Assembly (NCBI GenBank): GCA_023422485.1
Contig: JAGTAM010000614.1
Coordinates: forward strand, 1 to 7,302
DNA length: 7,302 nt
Direction: 5' to 3'
Source of the DNA: Pseudomonadota bacterium
GTDB taxonomy: Bacteria; Pseudomonadota; Alphaproteobacteria; Rhizobiales; Beijerinckiaceae
Shown: positions 1-5,433 of the stretch, piece after piece
Layout: every line of letters starts with the position of its first letter
Position numbering within the stretch: the stretch's first letter is position 1
Program-made: the position numbers and the translations under genes
Notes under the pieces: generated by a model
What the model saw: only the letters and a program-made list of their open reading frames with translations
What the model was told of the DNA's origin: nothing
Database searches by the model: none

Positions 1-1536
1 CCCTACCGCTTCGACGCGACCCTGGTGAACTGCCCCAACCGCGGCATGACCGGCTACAACTGGTCGGGCCAGAACTTCGACTGGAAGCACGCGCCGCAGG
101 AATACGGCGCCATCAGCTTCCACGACGACGACGTGGACGATGCCCGCTGGGTTTCCGACTTCACCTGGAGCGTGCCGGAGACCGGCGTGAAGAGCCGCTT
201 CTACGCCGCCAAGCTGACCACGGCCGAGGGCGACGAGGAGTTCATCCCGTTCTGGGTGGTGCCGCGCATCGGCCAGGAGACCGCCAAGATCGCGGTGATG
301 GTGCCGACCATCAGCTACATGGCCTATGCCAACGAGCACGTCGCCTGCAACGCGGGCGGTGCGGAACTGTTCGTCTACCGCGTGCCGATCATGCAGCAGC
401 AGAACATGTTCCTGTCCGAGCACCGCGAATACGGCGGCTCGATCTACGATACCCACACCGATGGCACCGGCATCTCGATCTCGTCGCGCCTGCGGCCGAT
501 CCTGTCGATCCGGCCGAAATACGACCACTTCCTCGCCCAGGCGCCGTGGCAATACCCCGCCGATCTCCATCTGATCTACTGGCTGGAGACGATGGGCTAC
601 GAGTACGACGTCTTCACCGACGAGGACATCACCTACGACGGGCTCGCCAGAATCGAGAACTACAACGTCATCATCACCGGCTCGCACCCGGAGCACAATT
701 CCGGCACCCAGCTCGACGCGCTCCACAACTACACCCAGCGCGGCGGCCGGCTGATGTATATGGGCGCCGACGCGTGGTACTGGGTCCACTCGTTCCACCC
801 GGCCTACGAGGACAAGGGCCGCGGCGTCGTCACCGAGATGCGCCGCTGCGAATCCGGCATCCGCACCTGGCGGGCCGATCCGGGCGAGTACTACCACCAG
901 GGCACGGGCGAACTCGGCGGGATGTGGCGCTTCCGCGGGCGCTACCTGCACTCGGTGGCCGGCGTCGGCATGTCGTCGGAAGGCTTCGACGTGTCGAGCT
1001 ACTTCTCCCGCACACCGGACAGCCTGGACCAGCGCGTCGCCTGGGCGTTCGAGGGCATCGACTACGACGAGAAGCTCGGCAATTTCGGTCTCGTCGGCGG
1101 CGGCGCGGCGGGTCTCGAACTCGACATCGTCGACACGATGCTGGGCTCGCCCCCGCACACCCTCACGGTGGCGACCTCGGCCGGGCGGCACACGGAGGCC
1201 TACCTCCTCGTCATGGAGGATTTCGGCTTCAACCAGCAGGGCCTCGACGGCACCACCCATCCGCGGGTGCGCGGCGACATCGCCTATCACGAGACCCCGA
1301 ACGGCGGCGCCTGCTTCGCCTTCTCCTCGATCGCCTATTGCGGCTCGCTGCCGTGGAACAACTGCGACAACAACATCTCGCGGCTGACCAAGAACGTGCT
1401 CGACCGCTTCGCGATGGACGGCCCCCTGCCGGCCCCGCCGGACAGCGCGATCAAGCATCGCGGCCGGGCCGATTACGACCCGACCCCGATGGAGCACCGC
1501 AGCCGCAAGGAGCGCGGCGAGCCGCTGCCCGCCTGA
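1..1536 (+). CDS. N,N-dimethylformamidase-type large subunit (5' partial)
   Basis: The reading frame is open from base 1, so the true start lies upstream; the GTG at 25 is internal. About 511 residues are visible, against roughly 760 for characterised large subunits, so about 250 N-terminal residues are missing. Known members hydrolyse dimethylformamide to dimethylamine and formate using a mononuclear iron held by two Tyr and one Glu, with a small partner subunit not seen here. From memory of the Paracoccus enzyme (Tyr399, Tyr440, Glu521, with His519 and Glu657 also needed), the matching residues are Tyr at 325-327, Tyr at 445-447, the His-Pro-Glu motif at 685-693, and probably Glu at 1117-1119. 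The spacings agree to within a few residues. The C-terminal part has the family-like SLPWNNCDNN stretch near 1348-1377. The family call is firm. The substrate is inferred: another small amide is possible. Dimethylamine and formate would both suit a methylotroph. Confidence 0.85.
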   Translation, partial: PYRFDATLVNCPNRGMTGYNWSGQNFDWKHAPQEYGAISFHDDDVDDARWVSDFTWSVPETGVKSRFYAAKLTTAEGDEEFIPFWVVPRIGQETAKIAVMVPTISYMAYANEHVACNAGGAELFVYRVPIMQQQNMFLSEHREYGGSIYDTHTDGTGISISSRLRPILSIRPKYDHFLAQAPWQYPADLHLIYWLETMGYEYDVFTDEDITYDGLARIENYNVIITGSHPEHNSGTQLDALHNYTQRGGRLMYMGADAWYWVHSFHPAYEDKGRGVVTEMRRCESGIRTWRADPGEYYHQGTGELGGMWRFRGRYLHSVAGVGMSSEGFDVSSYFSRTPDSLDQRVAWAFEGIDYDEKLGNFGLVGGGAAGLELDIVDTMLGSPPHTLTVATSAGRHTEAYLLVMEDFGFNQQGLDGTTHPRVRGDIAYHETPNGGACFAFSSIAYCGSLPWNNCDNNISRLTKNVLDRFAMDGPLPAPPDSAIKHRGRADYDPTPMEHRSRKERGEPLPA

Positions 1537-1544
1537 CCTCATGG

Positions 1545-1562
1545 TCCCCGCCACGGCGGGGA
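1545..1562. repeat. Inverted repeat 1 in the gap after the dimethylformamidase gene
   Basis: Perfect 8-base arms TCCCCGCC (1545-1552) and GGCGGGGA (1555-1562) are separated by AC, so the real loop would be the central four to six bases. It begins 8 bases after the stop codon of the dimethylformamidase gene. No T-tract follows, so it is not a classical intrinsic terminator, but it could protect the 3' end or slow transcription. It is the first of three consecutive palindromes in this 151-base gap. Confidence 0.7.
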
Positions 1563-1572
1563 TCGCTCCGAC

Positions 1573-1601
1573 GCTCCGCCCATGCCCTCCTCGGGCGGAG
1601 C
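1573..1601. repeat. Inverted repeat 2 with a CCCTCCTC loop
   Basis: Perfect 9-base arms GCTCCGCCC (1573-1581) and GGGCGGAGC (1593-1601) enclose an 11-base loop. As + strand RNA the loop would expose CCCUCCUC, which resembles the anti-Shine-Dalgarno sequence of 16S rRNA. No T-tract follows. Confidence 0.7.
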
Positions 1602-1603
1602 CC

Positions 1604-1645
1604 CGGTGGCAGCGCCCGTCAGCCCCCGAAGGTGCGCTGCCACCG
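1604..1645. repeat. Inverted repeat 3, the longest in the gap
   Basis: Perfect 12-base arms CGGTGGCAGCGC (1604-1615) and GCGCTGCCACCG (1634-1645) enclose an 18-base loop. It lies directly after inverted repeat 2 and ends 42 bases before the start codon of the Rieske-like gene. A pyrimidine-rich stretch (about 1646-1660) follows but contains no clean T-run. With repeats 1 and 2 it fills most of the non-coding space. Confidence 0.75.
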
Positions 1646-1687
1646 ACCCTTTCCCCCGCCGCTTTCCCGGAAGAGTGAGAGGCGTTC

Positions 1688-2788
1688 ATGGTCCTCGCCG
1701 TCGCGTCCGCCGGCTTCGTGCCGGATCGCCCCGATCTCGGCCACCGCGCCGAGGGGCTCGACCTCGCCGACCCCGCCTTCTTCGCCGACAGCCTCGATCC
1801 AGGGTCGCCGCGTCTGCTGCCGCCGGCCGCCTACCGCGCGCTCGCCTTCGCCGAACTGGAGGACGACGCGGTCTGGACCCGCTCCTGGCTCGCCATCGGC
1901 CTCGGCGCCGAGATCCCGTCGCCCGGCGACCTCCTGCCCTTCACCGCCGGCCATCACGGCCTCCATGTCCAGCGCGAGCCCGACGGCGGTCTCGTCGGGC
2001 GCTTCAACAAGGCTCAGCACGGCGGCTGCCGCGCGGTGCCGCTGCAATGCCGCACCGGCACCAAGACCCGCTGCTCCTTCACCGCCTGCGGCTATAGCCG
2101 CGACGGGGCCGTGCTGCCGGCGGGCCCCGAGGGGCCGACGCCGGCGATGCACCAGTATCTCGGCCTGCGCCCGGAGCGGCTGCTGCCGGTCGCCGCCCGT
2201 GCCTGGGGGCCGTTGGTGCGGATCAACCTCGATCCCGAGGCGACCGCGCCCGCTCTCGCCCCCGAGGGCCTGATGGCGCTGGCCTGCGAGACGCGCTGGG
2301 CGGAGTTTTCCGCCAGCTGGAAACTTGCGATGCAGGCCCTGGCCGAGGGCGAGCCCTTGGCGGAAGCTTCGGACAGCCTGCGCCTGACCGGACGCCTCGC
2401 GACCGGAGAGGTCGCGACGATCGCCGTCCACTTCCCGAACCTCGTCCTGATCGAGGGGCGGGCCGAGACCTGCGCGGTGATGCTCCAGCCGACGGCGCTG
2501 GGGCAGACGCTGCTGCGGATCGGGCTGCTCGGCTCGGGCGAGGCGGTGCCGGCCGCTGCCGCTCCGGGGCGAATGCCTTGGGATGCGTGGCTCGCCGAGA
2601 TCGCCGCCCGGATGGCGCCGGCCGTCGCCACGCAGGCGGCGCTCACCGGCCCGGAGGCGGACGATCCTCGTCCAACGAACGCAGCCGGTCTCTGGCTGCA
2701 GCGAAACATCGCCGCCCGCGTGCTGGCGCGGCCGGCCGCCACGGAGACCCAGCCCCTCTACGCCACGGCCCAGGGCCGCGGCTGCTGA
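1688..2788 (+). CDS. Degenerate Rieske ring-hydroxylating oxygenase alpha-subunit homologue
   Basis: 366 residues, a usual length for these alpha subunits. ATG at 1688 is preceded by GAGAGG at 1677-1682, five bases away. The order of parts follows the family: an N-terminal segment with VWTRSWLAIG (62-71), a Rieske-like segment (about 85-145), WGPLVRINLDPEA (173-185), SWKLAMQALAEG (210-221), HFPNLVLIEG (248-257), and a C-terminal LQRNIAARVL segment. The ligands are largely gone. Aligned to Cys-x-His...Cys-x2-His, the positions read Ala109, His111, Cys129 and Thr132, so two of four remain. Extra cysteines lie at 114, 121 and 134. The catalytic His-x4-His aligns with Pro223 and Ser228, and the C-terminal Asp with Thr330/Asn331. 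Normal oxygenase activity is therefore unlikely. The gene is intact and codon use matches its neighbours, so it is not a decaying pseudogene. No reductase or ferredoxin gene is nearby. Function unknown; a structural, binding or novel metal role is possible. Confidence 0.72.
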   Translation: MVLAVASAGFVPDRPDLGHRAEGLDLADPAFFADSLDPGSPRLLPPAAYRALAFAELEDDAVWTRSWLAIGLGAEIPSPGDLLPFTAGHHGLHVQREPDGGLVGRFNKAQHGGCRAVPLQCRTGTKTRCSFTACGYSRDGAVLPAGPEGPTPAMHQYLGLRPERLLPVAARAWGPLVRINLDPEATAPALAPEGLMALACETRWAEFSASWKLAMQALAEGEPLAEASDSLRLTGRLATGEVATIAVHFPNLVLIEGRAETCAVMLQPTALGQTLLRIGLLGSGEAVPAAAAPGRMPWDAWLAEIAARMAPAVATQAALTGPEADDPRPTNAAGLWLQRNIAARVLARPAATETQPLYATAQGRGC

Positions 2789-2794
2789 TTTTTT

Positions 2795-2799
2795 GGGAG
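2795..2799 (+). promoter_or_regulatory. Ribosome binding site deciding the Sel1 gene start
   Basis: GGGAG at 2795-2799 lies six bases before ATG 2806 but directly abuts the in-frame ATG at 2800. This favours 2806 as the start. Confidence 0.6.
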
Positions 2800-2805
2800 A
2801 TGTCG

Positions 2806-3483
2806 ATGAGTCGAGCCCAGCCTCTCGCCCCCGCGCCGGTCCTCGCCGACGGCGTCGCGGCCTTCGAAGCCCACGCCTACGACCGGGCGCTCGCCGTGTT
2901 CCGTCCGCTCGCCGAGGCCGGCGATCCGGAGGCGCAGGCGTGGCTCGGCGCGCTCCATGCCGGCGGGACAGGCGTGCCCGCCTCGCTGACCGAGGCCTTC
3001 GAATGGTATCGCCGCGCCGCCGAGCAGGGCCACGGCCCGGCCGCGACCAATGTCGGGGCGATGCTGGCCATGGGCCAGGGCGTGGCGCAGGACCGGGCCG
3101 AGGGCGCACGCTGGCTGGAACAGGCCGCCGCCGGCGGCGACGTGATGGCCGCCTACAACCTCGCCACCCTGCTGGCGAAGGGCGACGGGTTGCCCGCCGA
3201 TCCCGCCCGCGCCGCCGCCCTCTACCGCAGGGCGGGGGAAGCCGGGCACTACCCGTCCCTGGCCCGGCTCGGCCATCTCTACGCCCAGGGCATCGGGGTG
3301 GAGCGCGACCGGGTCGAGGCCTTCGCCTGGCTCTCGCTCGCCGCCGGGCACGGCGTCGGCACGGCGCTCAACGCGCTGGAGGCGGTGATCAAGGAGATGT
3401 CGGCCGAGGAGAAGCGCGAGGGGGCCGCCCGGGCGCAGGCGCGCCGAAGCGAGCCCGGCCGTATCGCCCCGATTCCCGCCTGA
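2806..3483 (+). CDS. Sel1-repeat (tetratricopeptide-like) protein
   Basis: 225 residues from ATG 2806; an in-frame ATG at 2800 is too close to the ribosome binding site. Four consecutive repeats of about 36 residues cover roughly residues 41-184, each with the Sel1 pattern of a small-residue helix (A-x2-LG, TNVGAML, YNLATLL, ARLGHLY), a GxGV-type turn and an A-x-x-W/L-Y/L-RRAAE-x-G helix. A partial repeat with AYDRALAVFRPLAEAGD precedes them (residues 25-41). The N-terminus has no hydrophobic signal segment, so a cytosolic location is expected. The tail from about 198 is charged and low in complexity. Sel1 arrays act as protein-binding scaffolds, and nothing in this one identifies a partner. 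The gene starts 17 bases after the Rieske-like gene and ends 13 bases before the next, so the three are probably co-transcribed. The fold is secure; the role is unknown. Confidence 0.88.
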   Translation: MSRAQPLAPAPVLADGVAAFEAHAYDRALAVFRPLAEAGDPEAQAWLGALHAGGTGVPASLTEAFEWYRRAAEQGHGPAATNVGAMLAMGQGVAQDRAEGARWLEQAAAGGDVMAAYNLATLLAKGDGLPADPARAAALYRRAGEAGHYPSLARLGHLYAQGIGVERDRVEAFAWLSLAAGHGVGTALNALEAVIKEMSAEEKREGAARAQARRSEPGRIAPIPA

Positions 3484-3496
3484 GGCAGAGGCTCCG

Positions 3497-3835
3497 ATGA
3501 CCGCCTACAGCGTGCAGCAGATCAAGTTCGAGTTCATCAGCTATGTGAAGGAGTTCGGCGCCGATTTCTCCGCGTGGTCGGTGGGCGTGGCGGACGACGC
3601 GGCCGCCGCGCTGTTTCGCGAATACGGGGTCGATGAGACTCGCGACATCTGGCTGTGGAAGCCGGCGGTCTCGCCCGCCGCCGCCGCGATGGTGCGCGAC
3701 TGGATCTGCGGGCGCCAGGGCGCCACCGCGCTGGCGGGGGAGGGGCGTCAGGTGTTCCTGTTCCGGCGCGGATCGGCGGCGGCATCCGGCGTCGAGGGGA
3801 GGGCCGAGACCCGGTTCGCTAGAGCGCGCGCGTAA
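3497..3835 (+). CDS. Small conserved-looking hypothetical protein (112 aa)
   Basis: ATG 3497 is preceded by AGAGG at 3487-3491, five bases away, and sits 13 bases after the Sel1 gene stop, so it is probably the last gene of that operon. The first 90 residues look like one compact alpha/beta domain: QQIKFEFISYVKEFGADFSAW (6-26), VGVADDAAAALFREYGVD (29-46), IWLWKPAVS (51-59), a helix at about 60-72, and QVFLFRR (85-91) as a closing strand. It has no signal peptide or membrane segment. The tail after about 92 is Arg/Ala-rich and looks disordered. I recall uncharacterised alphaproteobacterial proteins with a similar pattern (an IKFE...Y-KEFG start, a GVD turn, and a late aromatic strand) but cannot name a family. 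The ribosome site, aromatic pattern and position support a real gene. The function is unknown. Confidence 0.7.
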   Translation: MTAYSVQQIKFEFISYVKEFGADFSAWSVGVADDAAAALFREYGVDETRDIWLWKPAVSPAAAAMVRDWICGRQGATALAGEGRQVFLFRRGSAAASGVEGRAETRFARARA

Positions 3836-3876
3836 TGCGGCGTCCGGTCGATGGCCTCTGTCCCGCCGCTCCCGCC

Positions 3877-3906
3877 ATCCCGGGGCCGCGCAGCGGAACC
3901 CGGGAT
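3877..3906. repeat. REP-like palindrome between convergent genes
   Basis: Outer arms ATCCCGGG (3877-3884) and CCCGGGAT (3899-3906) enclose an inner stem CCGC (3886-3889) and GCGG (3893-3896) with loop GCA, giving a two-part hairpin with a small internal bulge. The layout resembles the dispersed palindromes with ATTCCGGGG...CCCGGAAT-type arms common between genes in Bradyrhizobium and relatives. Membership of a repeat family is inferred, since only one copy lies in the window. It could also act as a terminator for the convergent genes. Confidence 0.6.
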
Positions 3907-3914
3907 CCCCCCGT

Positions 3915-3938
3915 GATGCCGCGCCGAAGCACGGCATC
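3915..3938. repeat. Short inverted repeat in the convergent gap
   Basis: Perfect 7-base arms GATGCCG (3915-3921) and CGGCATC (3932-3938) enclose a 10-base loop. It starts 9 bases after the REP-like palindrome and may belong to the same element. Confidence 0.5.
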
Positions 3939-3961
3939 GAGGCTCGTGATGGATGGCGCGC

Positions 3962-3977
3962 CTCCGACCCTTCGGAG
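3962..3977. terminator. Possible terminator hairpin for the - strand operon
   Basis: Perfect 6-base arms CTCCGA (3962-3967) and TCGGAG (3972-3977) enclose a 4-base loop. It lies 31 bases beyond the stop codon of the flavoenzyme gene, which ends at 4008 reading leftwards. No T-tract follows on either strand, so a terminator role is only suggested by position. Confidence 0.35.
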
Positions 3978-4007
3978 CAGGGCCCGAACGCTATTGCCGA
4001 GGCGGGA

Positions 4008-5405
4008 TCAGGTCCGCAGAACCTTGCCCGGATTGAGCAGGCCGTCCGCGTCGAGGGCCCGCTTCAGACGATGCGCCAGCGCCATCTCCTCGGGCCGGCG
4101 GCGGTGCGCCAGCTCGTCGACGCGGTACTGGCCGATGCCGTGCTCGGCGGAGATGCTGCCCGCGAACCGGTCGACCACGTCGTGAACGAGACGGTTGATC
4201 GCGGCGCCGTCATGCTCGGGCCCGATCAGCACGTTGTAGTGCAGGTTGCCGTCGCCCATGTGGCCGAACACGTTCGGAACGGTGCCGGGCGCGCCCTCGG
4301 CAAGCGCCCGGTCGGCAGCGTCGAGGAAGGCGGGGATCGCCGGGATCGGCACCGAGACATCGTGCTTGACCGACTTGCCCTGGTGCGCCTCGCACTCGGT
4401 GATGCGCTCGCGCAAGGACCAGAGGCCGGCGGCCTGCGCCTTCGATTCGGCCAGCACGCCGTCCAGGGCATCGCCCCTTTCCAGAACCTCGCCGAGCGTG
4501 CCCTCGACCGCGTCCCGGAGACCCGAGAGGCTCGATCCCGCCTCGAGCAGGATGCACCAGGGCGAGGGGGAGAGCGGGCTCGCCATGCCAGCATGGCGCT
4601 CCAGCAGCTCGAAGGAGCAGCGGGAGATCAATTCGAAGGCCTGGATCGTGTCGCCGAGGCCGTCCTGCGCGGCGGCCAGCACCCGCAGCGCCGCTTCCGG
4701 ATCGGGCACCGCCAGCAGGGCGGTCTCGGTGTGACGCGGACGGGGCACGAGGCGCAGCACCGCGGCGGTGACGATCCCGAGCGTTCCCTCGCTACCGATG
4801 AAGAGCTGCTTCCAGTCGTAGCCGGCATTGTCCTTGCGCAGGGCGCGCAGGCCGTCGACCACGCTGCCGTCGGCGAGCACGACTTCGAGACCAAGGACGA
4901 GGTTGCGGGTCATGCCGTAGCGCAGCACGTTGATGCCGCCGGAATTGGTGGCGATCATGCCGCCGATCATCGCCGAGCCTTCCGCGGCGTAGCTCACCGG
5001 GAACAGCCGCCCGGCGGCCTCCGCCGCCTCTTGCGCCGCCTGGACGACGCAGCCCGCCTCGACTTCCAGGGTGAGGCCGACCGGATCGACCGCGCGGACC
5101 GCGTTCATCCGTGCGAGCGAGAGCACGATCTGGCGTCCCGATGCGTCGGGGGTGGCCCCGCCTGCGAGCCCGGTATGGCCGCCCTGGGGCACAAGGGCGA
5201 CGCCGGCCTCGCGGCACAGGCCGACGACGGCGGCGACCTGCTCCGTGCTCGCCGGCCGCGCGACCGCGGCGGCCCGGCCCGGGAACAGGCGGCGCCAGTC
5301 GATGGCGAAGGGGGCGCAATCGGCCTCCTCCGTCAGCAGGCCGCCCGGCCCCAACCGTGCGTCGAGCCGGGCGAGGAAGTCGGAGGGAAGTCCGGTCGCG
5401 CTCAT
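4008..5405 (-). CDS. FAD-linked D-2-hydroxyglutarate dehydrogenase-like oxidoreductase
   Basis: 465 residues, typical for the GlcD/DLD/D2HGDH group of VAO-fold flavoenzymes. FAD-binding motifs: PQGGHTGLAGGA (73-84), GGMIATNSGG (148-157) and GSEGTLGIVT (204-213). The C-terminal FAD-oxidase domain has GHMGDGNLHYN (381-391), SAEHGIG (419-425) and LNPGKVL (457-463). Residues recalled as substrate and metal contacts in human D-2-hydroxyglutarate dehydrogenase (Arg386, Thr390, Lys401, His434, His441, Glu475) align with Arg332, Thr336, Lys347, His382, His389 and Glu421 at constant or near-constant offsets. This supports oxidation of D-2-hydroxyglutarate to 2-oxoglutarate; D-lactate or another D-2-hydroxyacid remains possible. 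Electrons probably pass to electron-transfer flavoprotein or quinone. It lies 28 bases downstream of serA on the same strand, fitting an operon. ATG 5405 lacks a clear ribosome binding site and no in-frame start codon lies in the 28-base gap, so coupling to serA translation is possible. Confidence 0.88.
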   Translation of the reverse strand: MSATGLPSDFLARLDARLGPGGLLTEEADCAPFAIDWRRLFPGRAAAVARPASTEQVAAVVGLCREAGVALVPQGGHTGLAGGATPDASGRQIVLSLARMNAVRAVDPVGLTLEVEAGCVVQAAQEAAEAAGRLFPVSYAAEGSAMIGGMIATNSGGINVLRYGMTRNLVLGLEVVLADGSVVDGLRALRKDNAGYDWKQLFIGSEGTLGIVTAAVLRLVPRPRHTETALLAVPDPEAALRVLAAAQDGLGDTIQAFELISRCSFELLERHAGMASPLSPSPWCILLEAGSSLSGLRDAVEGTLGEVLERGDALDGVLAESKAQAAGLWSLRERITECEAHQGKSVKHDVSVPIPAIPAFLDAADRALAEGAPGTVPNVFGHMGDGNLHYNVLIGPEHDGAAINRLVHDVVDRFAGSISAEHGIGQYRVDELAHRRRPEEMALAHRLKRALDADGLLNPGKVLRT

Positions 5406-5433
5406 GGCTTGGACATGGCTTGCAAAGGATCCT

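Noticed and set aside
546..2273. 575-codon open frame on the + strand overlapping the dimethylformamidase gene
   Set aside because: Arg/Pro-rich shadow of the amidase and Rieske-like frames, without a recognisable motif.
2766..2794. CGGCCC/GGGCCG palindrome followed by six T's, resembling a terminator
   Set aside because: The palindrome lies inside the Rieske-like coding region with a one-base loop, the T-run begins 11 bases after its arm, and the next gene starts 11 bases later with a good ribosome binding site. A strong terminator is unlikely.
1619..3109. Long open frame on the - strand (496 aa) across the Rieske-like and Sel1 genes
   Set aside because: Its protein is Arg/Ala/Gly/Pro-rich with no family motif, and it is antisense to two well-supported genes. 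High GC content makes such shadow frames common.
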